The notes under the pieces were generated by a model that made no database searches, had not been told where the DNA came from, and saw nothing but the letters and a program-made list of their open reading frames with translations. A stretch of 64,000 bases of DNA from Megascapheus bottae (lineage: Eukaryota; Chordata; Mammalia; Rodentia; Geomyidae), in the NCBI GenBank assembly GCA_024803745.1, contig JANJXV010000040.1:1431414-1495413 (forward strand), given 5' to 3'. Below are positions 11,031-21,082 of the stretch, piece by piece. Each line of letters starts with the position of its first letter. Position 1 is the first letter of the stretch. Made by a program: the position numbers and the translations under genes.

Positions 11031-11235
11031 GTCAGTGGGGTGGGTCTTGAACTCAGGGCCCGGGCGCTGAGCTGTCTTTACTCAAGGCTAGCACTCTACC
11101 CCGTTGATCCACAGCACCACTTCTGGTTTTCTGGTGGTGCACTGGAGATCAGTCTTCTGGGGACTTTGCTACCCCTGGGGGCAGGGGCTGGCTTGGAGCC
11201 ATGATCCTCAGACCTCAGCCTCCTGAGATGACAGT
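11031..11235 (-). mobile_element. SINE, 7SL/tRNA chimera, minus orientation
   Basis: GGTCTTGAACTCAGGGCCCG and GGCTTGGAGCCATGATCC are readable. Diverged. Confidence 0.8.
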
Positions 11236-11839
11236 GATGGCTGTCTCCTCTTGTTCCCCCAAGATCAAAGGAGATGGAACTAGAAGGCTGGGGGTTAATG
11301 GCAGAAGATGATGACCTAGGGCCTTTCCCAGCCTCCAGCCCCCATCCTAGCCACAGGCCCTGAGTCTTCACCCTCCCACAGTGGCTGGATTTGGAGATCC
11401 GTGGAGGAGTCCCCCCTGATCCCTCTAGAACCACGGGGCTATTTACGACTCTTCTCTCCGGTTGTCTCAGCCAAGCGCAGCAGTTGAGTATCAAAAAGCC
11501 AGGGAGGACTGATGGCTGCTTTGCTGTCGGCTTCCTTCAGGGCCCAGGATTTACTTCCTGTCCCTAAAGCTCCAGCCACTGGCACAGAAATTTATAGACA
11601 GCGAGACAACAGCCGTACCCCACCCCCTTTACCAACCTCCCTACACCCCACTATGGGATTTACTCCAGACCTTCCCAGCCAGCCCTGGCTGTGGGTTCTC
11701 TTGGTAACAGTTCAAGGTCATTCAAGGTAATCTGTGCCGTTGGCCTGAGTTCTCACCTGAACCAAGGCATCCTAATTCTTCTGCTATTTTCAACCTGGTA
11801 TTTTTGTTTGTTTGTTTGTTTGGGAATAATACAAAAGAC
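11236..11839. other. Unique intergenic DNA
   Basis: No repeat family or gene recognised. A (TTTG)n run lies at about 11804-11821. Confidence 0.55.
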
Positions 11840-11872
<33 letters not shown>

Positions 11873-11886
11873 CGCGTGTGTGTGTA
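11840..11886 (+). repeat. (TG)n/(CG)n microsatellite
   Basis: Alternating purine-pyrimidine run with a central CGCGCGCGCG, so potentially Z-forming. Confidence 0.95.
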
Positions 11887-11902
11887 TTACATACGTACGT
11901 AA

Positions 11903-12131
11903 TACCAGGGTTGAGGCTTGAAATCAGGGCCTGGCCACTGTCCCTGAGCTTTTATGCTCAAAGCTGGCACTCAACCATTCGAGCCACAGCTCCGCTTCTA
12001 GCTTTTTGTTGAATGATTGGATGGAAGAGTCTTCCATGGACGTTCCTTCCCAGGCTGGCTTTGAACCGGGATCCTCAGGTCTCAGCCTCCTGAGTAGCTG
12101 GGATGCCAGGCCTGAGCCACCCGCACCTAGC
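11903..12131 (-). mobile_element. SINE, 7SL/tRNA chimera, minus orientation
   Basis: Nearly full copy, GGTTGAGGCTTGAAATCAGG through GGCCTGAGCCACCCGCACC. Confidence 0.9.
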
Positions 12132-12323
12132 CTAAAATCCATTCCTGCGCCTGGACCCCGCACGGTGTGGCTACGCCAGACGCAGGCAAAGCTGCAACCC
12201 CAGCGAGTCGCTCCCGAGGTTCTGAACCCGGGTCCAGCACCATGGACAGGTGAAACTGGTGCCTTGACCTGAGCTCTCCAAGGGATCCTGGCCCAGCCAG
12301 AACCTGATCACAGGAAACCATGA

Positions 12324-12380
12324 GACAGCAGTGCATGCTGGGGTCTGAGATGAGTCCCTGGGACAGCAGTGCATGCTGGG
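12324..12380 (-). promoter_or_regulatory. Two tandem ZNF143/THAP11-like sites
   Basis: The 19-base word GACAGCAGTGCATGCTGGG occurs at 12324-12342 and 12362-12380. On the minus strand it reads CCCAGCATGCACTGCTGTC, which fits 15 of 16 positions of the ZNF143 core CCCAGMATGCMYYGCG as I know it. The second copy also has CAAAT before the core, close to the extended site. Confidence 0.4.
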
Positions 12381-13768
12381 ATTTGGGCCACAGCTGGGCT
12401 ACCAGGCCAGGTAAGGAAGAACAGAATGGCCTTTTCCAGACTCAGGCAGCATGCAGAATGCCCGGAGGGTCCTGATGGTAAACCAGGCCACCAGCATTTC
12501 ACCAGGCCGGAGTGGGGCCCGTGAGGCCTGGAACTTGCACAGGCAGTGCGGTGGGTATGGTTGTGGTTGTTGGTGTTTATTTACCTGCCTGGATTTAGCA
12601 CGGGGTTGGAAGGAGAGCATTTTTCTGTCACTTTTCAGAAGAAAGGGTTCGCTGTTTGTTTGTTTTTGTTTTGTGTCTGTAAGCTTGGAATGACCTTAGA
12701 GGACCCCAGAATTATCTTATCACTGTCTTGTTTGTGCTCCATCTGGCTTCAATTCTACATGCCTGAGCCAAGCCCACTCTGTTATTTCGAAGCAGGAAAT
12801 AACTGACCCATAACACAAAGCCATCATAAATAGACTGGTGTCATAAACTTGTAGGCTTTCCCACCCCGCACACCCCATCCTCTAAGCCCCCCACCCCGGG
12901 GCATTGGAAACACATGAAAACACACTTTTCAAGTGTGTCTATTCGGTATATCAGCTGTTCTTTTTCCTTCTCTTCTGCAATACGGGACTCGGTCTAAACA
13001 GGATAGTTCACAGCCGGGCAAGAAACAAAAACCACCCCCCCACACCAACCACCCCCTGGCCCACAGACCGTTCTCTGGGGGACGCCCCCTCCATGTCCTC
13101 ACCTCGCCAAATGCCATCAGACTGCCGTTGCTATTTGCAATGCCATGGCACACACGGAACAGAAGAAGAGACAGCTTTCCACAAAAGCAGGTGGTAGTTG
13201 TTTCTGAAAGCAGCAAGCTCTGCCAATAGAGCTTTTCCATCCTCACCCAGGCAGGCCAGCATGCCCTCTGAAACACTACCACATGAAAATCCTCCCAGGA
13301 TGCAGAGCTGGGTGCAGGGGGTAGGGGACAGACTGACGTACAGGTGACAACAAGACTTTCTTCCTGAGCTGAGCTCCACCTCGGCCACCAGCCACCTTTG
13401 CCAGGTGGATGGGAGCTGGGAGCGGGTTTTCTGTGAAGCCTGGTACTTTGTGGATGAGCCTCTGCGCCTTGCTTGGACTTCAGGATTCAGGCATCACCTG
13501 GAAGTTTCTAGAAACCCCCCTCCCCCACCCTCTTGGCCTAGGACATTGACAAGCCCAATCCCCCCCCTCCCTTTCTTCCTCTCCCCACCACAAACCCTTT
13601 TGGTGAGAGTCCTTGTTGGATCCCTACCAGAGATGGAGATTCTGTGTTCATAAGCATCATGACCACTGTAATATTAAGCCTGGCAGAAAAGGTGGGGGCA
13701 GGGGGGTGAGAAGTTGTGGTGTGGGGGAGGCAGAAGGCTCAATCCCACCTGTTAGAAACAGCTGAGGG
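12381..13768. other. Unique intergenic DNA
   Basis: About 1.4 kb without SINE or simple repeat, so unusually clean for this window. It includes a poly-C/A stretch (about 12862-12900 and 13030-13060). No frame resembles a known protein. Confidence 0.6.
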
Positions 13769-13904
13769 TGTTGGGGTGTCATGTAGGAGTAAGGATCCCC
13801 CAACTCCAGAGGAACTCCGCAAGGCAAAGCTGACCTCTGTGGAAGGGTGCAGCCACCAACCAAACTTCAGGCAAGCAAGCACCCAGACCCACAAGGCTGC
13901 TCCC

Positions 13905-13935
13905 TTTTTATACCTAAGACAGCAGGCCCCGCCCC
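13905..13935 (-). promoter_or_regulatory. TATA box and GC box of the LTR-like promoter
   Basis: Minus strand: GGGGCGGGGC (13935-13926) followed by TATAAAAA (13912-13905), with the nearest CCAAT at 13949-13945. Order and spacing are those of a standard RNA polymerase II core promoter. Initiation would be expected near 13880, running leftward. Confidence 0.5.
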
Positions 13936-13944
13936 TCTGCTCCC

Positions 13945-14344
13945 ATTGGCTGAGCTCAGGCCCTCCCTCTGCTATCATTGGCTGACCTCAGGGCCCTCTA
14001 TTCCCATTGGCTGGGTTCTGGCCCCTTTGCTCCCATTGGTTGAATTCGGGTTCCCTCCATTGCCATTGGCTATGCTCAGGCCCCTCTGTTCCCATTGGTT
14101 GAACTCAAGTCCCTCTGCTCCCACTGGGTAAGCTCAAGTCCCTCTTCCCCTATTGGCTGAGCTCAGGCCCCTCTGCCCCCATTGACTGAGCTCAGGCCTC
14201 TCCCATTGGCTGAACTCAGGCGCCTCTGCCCCCATTGGCTGGGCTCAGGCCTCTCCCATTGGCTGAACTCAGGCCCCTCTGCCCCCATTGGCTGGGCTCA
14301 GGCCTCTCCCATTGGCTGAACTCAGGCCCCTCTGCCCCCATTGT
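13945..14344 (-). repeat. 29/24-bp tandem repeat, each unit with a CCAAT box
   Basis: Fifteen units of the type CCCATTGGCTGAGCTCAGG. ATTGG (CCAAT on minus) is exact at 13945, 13977, 14006, 14035, 14065, 14094, 14152, 14205, 14234, 14258, 14287 and 14311. It is mutated at 14123, 14181 and 14340. Spacing is about 29 bases on the left and alternates 24/29 (53-base super-unit) on the right. CCAAT with this flank is the NF-Y site. Confidence 0.9.
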
Positions 14345-14630
14345 CTGGGCTCAGGTTCTGCATCTGCAGAAGGATGCAGGCTTAATTAACAGAATGTAAC
14401 TAAAACTCAAGGAGTCTGTGCAGCCAAATATCTCAATTAAAGAGCTCAGGAAAAAGGATGCAACTGAAATGTATGTGACTAGCCTGCCATTAACAAGGGC
14501 TAAGTCACCTGGCCAAAGCAGGAAAACCCTTCAGGAAAACCATTCTCTCAGGGTTAACAGAAAGAAAACAAAGCCCTTAAACAGGAAAGATGTTTTCTGG
14601 AAGCACCCCCTTCCCAAACAGCATTGAGGG

Positions 14631-16090
14631 TTCCCCCAAGAGTGCTGCTGTTTCCTTCAGTGGTGGTTTTCTTTTTCCTATCTGCTACTTGCAGTATCAA
14701 TCCTTTTGAGCAGAAGAGAGAGCACTGCCAAACCGTGCACACTTGAGTATAAATTTGTTTCTGATGGGCTCTAGGAGCAAGTATTTAGTAGAAAAAGACA
14801 GTACAAAGGAAGAGAAAGCCCTGGACCTTGTCCATGAGAGGATTATAAATTTCAAAAGTCCACTTGGAGAGAGAAAGTCATCACAAGAGCAAGGCACGGG
14901 AGCTTTGCAAACGCAGAGCGTGAAAAATCAGAGTCAGGAGATCCATCTTTTGCCTTTAGTTCTGCTTGGTATTTGACTCACCGTGAGGTGGTCTTCTCTC
15001 TCTCTCTTTTTTTCTTTTTTAACTTGTTTTCTCATCTATAAAATGAGATCCATGAGACCCTGTCTCCCAGGGCTCTGCCATGCAAACCAACAAGCAGAGC
15101 CCTCCCTCTCCCTCCCCACCCCCCTGCAATGTCAAATTAGGGGCAGCAGGCTTTGCACAGTGTTGATGGGAAGCAGGAAGGATGGCAGAAGGAAGCTCTA
15201 GAGGATGTAAATGTCTTGGCCCGGAGCCCTGACTCCCCAAAGGCCCCTGGTCTATGTCTTTCCATGGTAATGGCTGGAGAAACAGACCAGGTTGCCAGCC
15301 TCAGATGCTGAGATGGAAAGACCTTGCCAAACACGACGTGAGCTGGTTGGAGCTTTCATCTTTGGGAAAGAAGGCAGTAAATGAGCTCACGGCTAGCGTG
15401 ATTCTTCGCCCTAGAGCTGAAGCGAGAGAAGGGGTGGGGTGGGAGGTCGGTATACACACACACAGGGGTCTTGTTTTGTTTTATCCGTCACCTCTCATGT
15501 CATTTTCTGCCTCTGAATCGCCCATCAAAGCTGAGCACAAGTCCAAGGCAGGAAAATCTCATTTCTCTGATTTCCTTCCTTGTCTTTAAACACACCCCTC
15601 CCCTACAAAAGAAAATAAAAAAAAGGAGGAGGGTGGTACTTATTGATTCTAAGAGAGAACACGTTGGTTCTCTCATGATTCCAATTTGGACTGGGAGTGG
15701 GTGCAAACAAGAAGGATTTAGTTCAGTGGATTTAGCTGAAGGATGCGCTCTTTTAATTATTGGATCCATCTGGGACTCGAGTTTGGACTCAAGATCGAGT
15801 AAAAAAAAAATAAAGATGAAAAGCTACCGAGGTTGTCATAAAAAACCACTTTTAGCCAGATACAAAGCAAACATGAAAATATTATCTAAATATATGTAGG
15901 GCTTGTATTCCCTGCGGATTGGATGGAAGCTTTTGTAAAAAAACAAAAAAAGAAAGAAAAGAAAAGAAAAGAAAAAAAGAAACAATTTGCAGGAACTCTA
16001 ATCCTACCTTGTATGTGAAATGTGGCTGCTGTCTGTTAAGAAGGCTGTGTGTTTTATCTTCAACATAAAGAATAGAAGCTGAGAGTCTGA
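14631..16090. other. Unique intergenic DNA
   Basis: About 1.4 kb with no SINE. Contains an A-rich GAAAA run at about 15937-15980. The block around 15660-15800 (TCATGATTCCAATTTGG, TTTTAATTATTGG) looks AT-rich and unique. No coding signal. Confidence 0.55.
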
Positions 16091-16091
16091 A

Positions 16092-16093
<2 letters not shown>

Positions 16094-16130
<37 letters not shown>
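16094..16130 (+). repeat. (TG)n microsatellite
   Basis: Pure run of about 18 units. Confidence 0.95.
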
Positions 16131-16132
<2 letters not shown>

Positions 16133-16138
16133 GAATAA

Positions 16139-16362
16139 CTGGGTACCTTCAGTTCACACCTGTCGTTTCAGCTACTCAGGAAGCTGAGATTTGAGGACCT
16201 TGACTCAAAGGCAGCCCAGGAAGGGAATGTCAGTGAGACTCGTTATCTCCAATGAAGCAGCAAAAAGCCAGAAGTAAGGGTATAGCTCAAGTGGTAAAGC
16301 ATTAGCCTGGAGCATAAAAGCTCAGGAACAGGGCTTGGGCCCTGAGCTCAAGACCCAAGACC
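16139..16362 (+). mobile_element. SINE, 7SL/tRNA chimera (diverged)
   Basis: CAGCTACTCAGGAAGCTGAG and CTCAAGTGGTAAAGCATTAG are recognisable. A (GATA)n run follows the tail. Confidence 0.85.
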
Positions 16363-16370
16363 AGCACGAT

Positions 16371-16383
16371 AGATAGATGGATG

Positions 16384-16427
<44 letters not shown>
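16371..16427 (+). repeat. (GATA)n microsatellite
   Basis: About 13 units, first with GATG variants. Confidence 0.95.
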
Positions 16428-16732
16428 CATTGAGAGATGCATGCACAGATATTTAGATCTATATATGCATATGTCTATGTAGAGAGGGGGTTGGGAGTTC
16501 CTTCAGATGGCTGGTGGATGCAGGCAGCTTGAAGCTGTTGGAACTATCCAAAATCCCCCTCTCCATCCCTGCTCCACACCTCTGCCAACCTCGTGCAGAA
16601 ATGCCTGATTCTGGCAATCCGAGAGCCAGACCTGGTGCAGCTGCTCTGACACCGAGTCGGGCTATCTCCAGAGTGAAGCTCTGCAAAGAAGACAGGTGAA
16701 CTGGGCCAAGCAACCCCCAACCCCATCCATAT

Positions 16733-16970
16733 AGAAGCATCATATGGATGCATATTTACATAAATATAAGATATCTATGACTGTATGCTTATTAAATGTA
16801 TAAACATCCATATATAAGCATCAATATGAATGCATATTTGCATAAATATAAGATATCTATGACTGTATGCTTATTAAATGTATAAACATCCATATATAAG
16901 CATCAATATGAATGCATATTTGCATAAATATAAGATATCTATGACTGTATGCTTATTAAATGTGTATCTA
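16733..16970 (+). repeat. AT-rich 82-bp tandem repeat, about 2.9 copies
   Basis: The palindrome AGATATCT recurs at 16769, 16851 and 16933, exactly 82 bases apart. ATGCATAT and CATATATAAGCAT recur with it. The region to 17036 stays AT-rich. Confidence 0.9.
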
Positions 16971-17144
16971 TATGAATATATTGTAATATATTAAATGTGT
17001 TATAATATATTTAACATATGACATATATATATATATGAAATGGTAAAGTGGAATAGTCTAGCTTCTCATCCAGGGCCACCCTCCCTCAGTGAGCCAAGTT
17101 CAGAGCCAGCAGCTTCCAGGAGTCCTCTGTCCCCATTTTGTCTT

Positions 17145-17165
17145 CTCAGCACCACGGACAAATAA
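17145..17165 (+). promoter_or_regulatory. Candidate REST (RE1/NRSE) site
   Basis: CAGCACCACGGACA at 17147-17160 is identical to the central 14 positions of the RE1 consensus. The five bases at the 3' end (AATAA) do not match GCGCC. It sits in unique sequence, not in a SINE. Confidence 0.4.
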
Positions 17166-18015
17166 ATCCATGATATACCCTTTGGGTGTGTTGTGACGCG
17201 GGGTTGTGGGCCTGCCCTCAGTGTCTCTCCTCTTCCTCTGTGGCCTGCAACCTGTCTTCCCCTCTCCTCTCCTCTCCCCCTTCCCCTCCCCCCGACAGCC
17301 ATGTCCCTTTCCTTCTCCCAGGCCTCTCTCTATCTTTCCCTTCTTCCTCTGCTCAAGACAGGCTGGAGGCCCTAATAGAAAACCAACATCTTCCCCTCAT
17401 CTCCAGACCCCCCACTCCCCCTACACACACACACCAACAACCCAACCAGAGCTTTGTCAGCCACCAGGATGAGAATGAGGGCAGTGGGGTGGGGGTGGGG
17501 AGAGAGATCCTGACAGAAAGAAACAACAAAAACAACAACAACAAATCACTATCAGAAGCTCAGGGAAACCTTTTCTGAGAATCAATTCTATCATCTCTGC
17601 AGAGGCTCACGGCCAAAATGTGCCCTCCTCTGCCCTGTCCTCTGGTGCCTGCAGCCCCCATTTCCACCCTCTACCCATAGCCCCGGGGTCTGTGGTCGCC
17701 TGTCCTTCCGAACATCTCTCGTTTTACACCTGATCCTTCCCCACCCCCCCCAATAAATAAATAAATAAAACAAAATTCCACCTTCCCCAAAGCCTCCTTA
17801 TCCTTAAATAAACACAACTACCAGGTAGACAACTGAATTCAGAAATCGTGAAGCCAACCAGGGCCCCCTTTGTGAGTTGTTCTCCTATTGTAGCATAAAG
17901 ACAGAGGGCGGTGACTGAGAGGTAAAGGTTTTATTTAACTTTTGTTCACCACTGCCAGACACACTCTCCCTTTTCCTCTGACCATTGTCTCATTGCAGAT
18001 GAGATAGCAGATTTT
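17166..18015. other. Unique intergenic DNA
   Basis: Pyrimidine-rich at about 17215-17350, (AAC)n at about 17520-17543 and (AAAT)n at about 17751-17768. No gene seen. Confidence 0.55.
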
Positions 18016-18086
18016 CTTCCTCCTCCTCCTCCTCCTCCTCCCCTTCTTCTTCTTCTTCTTCTTCTTCTTCTTCTTCTTCTTCTTCT

Positions 18087-18123
<37 letters not shown>

Positions 18124-18125
18124 TT
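18016..18125 (-). repeat. (CCT)n/(CTT)n triplet tract
   Basis: CCT triplets turning into about 25 CTT triplets. The polyE/polyR open frames over it are artefacts. Confidence 0.97.
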
Positions 18126-18427
18126 TCTAAAAGCCACTCTGAAGGGATCCTGAGTGGTAGAGAAGCACGAATGCTTCTCTCTGGGATTTCAGGCATGTGG
18201 GCATGTCAGGCATCTGAGATGATGTAAGAGAGACATACATTCTCATGAAACAGGACCTCCCAAGTATAAGATTCTTCCAGACGCACGCAGCCAGCCCCAA
18301 CCTGTCAAGTCAAATACCTTTGCTTCTCACTGAATGCAAAACTATAACGCTTGGATTTTTGCTACCACACATAAGAGAGAAGACAAAACCAAACTTGTAC
18401 TGAGGGGTTTTCTTTTAATTCACTTTT

Positions 18428-18536
18428 ATTTCTTTTTCTTCTTCTTCTTCTTCTTCTTCTTCTTCTTCTTCTTCTTCTTCTTCTTCTTCTTCTTCTTTTT
18501 ATTCTTCTTCTTATTATTATTATCATTATTATTATT
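18428..18536 (-). repeat. (CTT)n then (ATT)n tract
   Basis: About 23 CTT units followed by ATT/ATC triplets. Confidence 0.97.
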
Positions 18537-18618
18537 TGCTGAACTCCAGAAAATTGTCCATGGGGGGATTTTAACCTCTTCTTCAAAAGGGGGGAGGGAG
18601 TTAACAGTTGAATGTGAG

Positions 18619-18803
18619 TTTTTTGCCGGTCCTGGGCTTGGGCTCAGGGCCTGAGCACTGTCCTTGGACTTTCTCAAGGCTAGAGCTCTACCACTTGAGC
18701 CTCAGCACCACTTCCAGCTTTTTTCTATGTATGTGGGGTACTGAGGAATCGAACCCAGGCCTTTGTGCATGCGAGGCAAGCACTCCACCACTAGGCCAGC
18801 CAC
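18619..18803 (-). mobile_element. SINE, dimeric tRNA type, minus orientation
   Basis: Reversed second half, then GAATCGAACCCAGGCCTTTG and GCGAGGCAAGCACTCCACCA, an ID-like tRNA half. Confidence 0.9.
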
Positions 18804-18995
18804 CAGGAGTTGGGGACTCACCCTGTTATCCCAGCGACTCAGGGGGCTGAGATCAGGCCGAGTCTGTGAGACTCAGATCTCCAAGGAACCACCAGAAAAC
18901 AGCAAGTGACGCCATGGCTCAAGTGGTAGAGCACCTGCCCGGAGCGCAGAGAGTTCAGAGACAGGGCCTAGGCCCCAAGGTCAAACCCCAGGACC

Positions 18996-18998
<3 letters not shown>
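18804..18998 (+). mobile_element. SINE, 7SL/tRNA chimera
   Basis: Lies head to head with the preceding minus-strand SINE. The part GATCGCGGTTCAAAGCCAGC is deleted. The tail continues into (CA)n to 19032. Confidence 0.85.
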
Positions 18999-19034
<36 letters not shown>

Positions 19035-19156
19035 GAAAGAGACCACAGATTGCCAAAGAGAATGATTCTAGGATCCAACTCGAAAGCTCAGGAAAGAAGT
19101 TAGTGTGAGTTGAATTCCAGCTATTATGTATGCAACAAATGTTTGAGATGGTTGGC

Positions 19157-19162
19157 GTGTGC

Positions 19163-19197
<35 letters not shown>

Positions 19198-19198
19198 C
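19157..19198 (+). repeat. (TG)n then (GA)n microsatellite
   Basis: Two adjoining dinucleotide runs. Confidence 0.95.
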
Positions 19199-19357
19199 TG
19201 TTTTAGAGGGAGGGGAAGGGAGGGAGGACAAAGAGGATTTCTTTTTTTAAAATCCCCCAAAATGTTACCTGCATACAGAATGAGCAAATGTCACGGGAGG
19301 TATCACATGGACTGAACTTGAACTGCCGGCAGCCTGTGCCGAGCTGAAAATACATCC

Positions 19358-19427
<70 letters not shown>

Positions 19428-19428
19428 A
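19358..19428 (+). repeat. (GA)n microsatellite
   Basis: About 35 units, nearly pure. Confidence 0.97.
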
Positions 19429-19641
19429 GGCCCTGCATTTGCATGCGATTTAAATAACATGCAAGCGTCTCTGGTGGGATGGGGACTTTTGAGCCTTGTC
19501 TGGGAAGCATCAGAAGCCCTGGGTGACAGAGTCGACCAAGGACAGCCACAAGGTCAGAGCTCTGTGTCTCGACCACCATCCCCACGGCTCACTCAAGAGC
19601 CCCAGCTCCTCAACAAGGCTGAGCCAGGTATGATGGGCCCA

Positions 19642-19645
<4 letters not shown>

Positions 19646-19706
<61 letters not shown>
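19646..19706 (-). repeat. (TC)n microsatellite
   Basis: About 30 units. This is the complement of the (GA)n at 19358-19428, so the pair can fold as an inverted repeat about 220 bases apart. Confidence 0.97.
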
Positions 19707-19707
<1 letters not shown>

Positions 19708-19980
19708 TATTTTTTTTTATTGCCATCTGCCCAGGGTAGTTCAGCTGTTGAAATTCACATTTTTAACAAAACACGCTCTTGCTCTTGCCAGAGCTTTCCT
19801 CTTACCTACCTGTGCTGAGATTCCAGGCTTACCTGCAGCAATCTGAGGCAGAGAGAGAGGAGGGGGAGGGAGGGAGGGAGGAGGTCTGTATCTGATGAGC
19901 GAGTGAAAGGCCACACAAAGCGTCCACTCTTGAAACCACCACCACCACCACCACAACAACAACAACAAAAGCCCAATCCC

Positions 19981-20252
19981 AGAGCCAAGGCTCCCGCCTG
20001 GCATCCCAGCTACTCAGGAGTCTGAGAGCTGAGGATCAGGGTTCAAAGCCAGCCCTCTCTCCAGGGAAATGAAACCTATGAAACTCTTATCTCCAGTGCA
20101 GTAGCAAAAAAAAAACAAAAAACAAAAACAAAAAACCAACCAGAAAGGAAGCTGTGTGGCTCAAGCACTAGCCTTCAGGAAAGAAAAGAAGAGAAAGGAA
20201 GCAAGCAAGCTCAGGGACAGCACCCAGGCCCTGAGTTCAAGCCCCAGGACGG
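19981..20252 (+). mobile_element. SINE, 7SL/tRNA chimera with internal A-rich and purine insertions
   Basis: Head and tail intact. AAAACAAAAA runs and a GAAAAGAAGAG stretch lengthen the middle. (AAC)n precedes it at about 19939-19967. Confidence 0.85.
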
Positions 20253-20584
20253 ACAAAATAAATAAATAATACAAAATTTAAAAAAAAATAGATCTTTCCA
20301 GAGAGAAAATTCTGCATGCTCAGTATCTAAAGAGAATAGGACATCGCAATACTAACTCTAACCAATAAACTGATCGGAGAAAAAGAATTTAAGATACAGG
20401 CATGGAGTTACCTAGAAAGCCATTCTGGAGTCATTCCTTCATGTCTGACACCATCGGGGTCGTTCGCTGCAGTATTTATATCCTGATCTCTAGACGACAC
20501 ACGCCGTCTCCAAGGCCTCACAAATACATCAGCCTGCACACCTCAAGACTAGACAGAAAGGGGTTTACTTAAGAGCACTGGAAG
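20253..20584. other. Unique intergenic DNA
   Basis: No repeat or gene recognised. Confidence 0.5.
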
Positions 20585-20790
20585 CCAAGAGCTGGTGGCT
20601 CACATCCGTCACCCCAGCTACTCAGCAGGCTGAGATCTGAGGATCGGGGTTCAAAGCCAGCCCGAGGAGGAAAGTCCATGAGACTCTGATCTCCAAGGAA
20701 CCACCAGAAAACCAAAAGTGGAGCTGTGGTTCAACTGGTAGAGCACCAAGCCTTGAGCACAAGAGAAATACCCCAGGCCTTGAGTTCAGC
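20585..20790 (+). mobile_element. SINE, 7SL/tRNA chimera
   Basis: Complete head. The tail ends in CCAGCCAG then a (CAGA)n run at about 20799-20822. Confidence 0.9.
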
Positions 20791-20865
20791 CAGCCAGCCA
20801 GACAGACAGACAGACAGACAGAGGAAGAAAGCATAGAACAAGATCAGATCTGGGAAGGGAGAGAG

Positions 20866-20935
20866 CGACTCATTCCTAGCTATACTGGAAGCTAAAATCG
20901 AGAGGATGAAGTTTTGAGGCCAGCCTGAGCAAACA

Positions 20936-20995
<60 letters not shown>

Positions 20996-21077
20996 ACCTC
21001 AACAACAACAAAAAGAGCTGGCATAGTGGCTACCCTGCAAGTGTGAAAGTCCCTGAGTTCAAACCCCAGTACTGAAG
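20866..21077 (+). mobile_element. Older composite SINE split by (CA)n
   Basis: B1-like remnant (GTTTTGAGGCCAGCCTGAGC), a (CA)n run at 20941-20992, then a tRNA-like part (GCATAGTGGCTACCCTGC, GAGTTCAAACCCCAGTACTG) that differs from the common families here. Confidence 0.65.
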
Positions 21078-21082
21078 AGAAG

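Larger units (their letters stand above)
13769..14623 (-). mobile_element. Solo LTR-like element with CCAAT-repeat U3 (putative endogenous retrovirus LTR)
   Basis: On plus it begins TGTTGGGG and ends CCCAAACAGCA, giving TG..CA termini over 855 bases. TGAGGG stands immediately left (13763-13768) and again one base beyond the right end (14625-14630), as expected of a target-site duplication with one base of slippage or wear. On the minus strand the order is U3-like sequence with a CCAAT array, GC box, TATA box, then about 115 bases of R/U5-like sequence. No internal retroviral genes lie on either side, so it would be a solo LTR. I see no AATAAA after the TATA box. The alternative is a non-retroviral minisatellite promoter. 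Confidence 0.5.

Noticed and set aside
13769..14623. Full endogenous retrovirus at this site
   Set aside because: No gag, pol or env-like frame and no second LTR nearby; at most a solo LTR.
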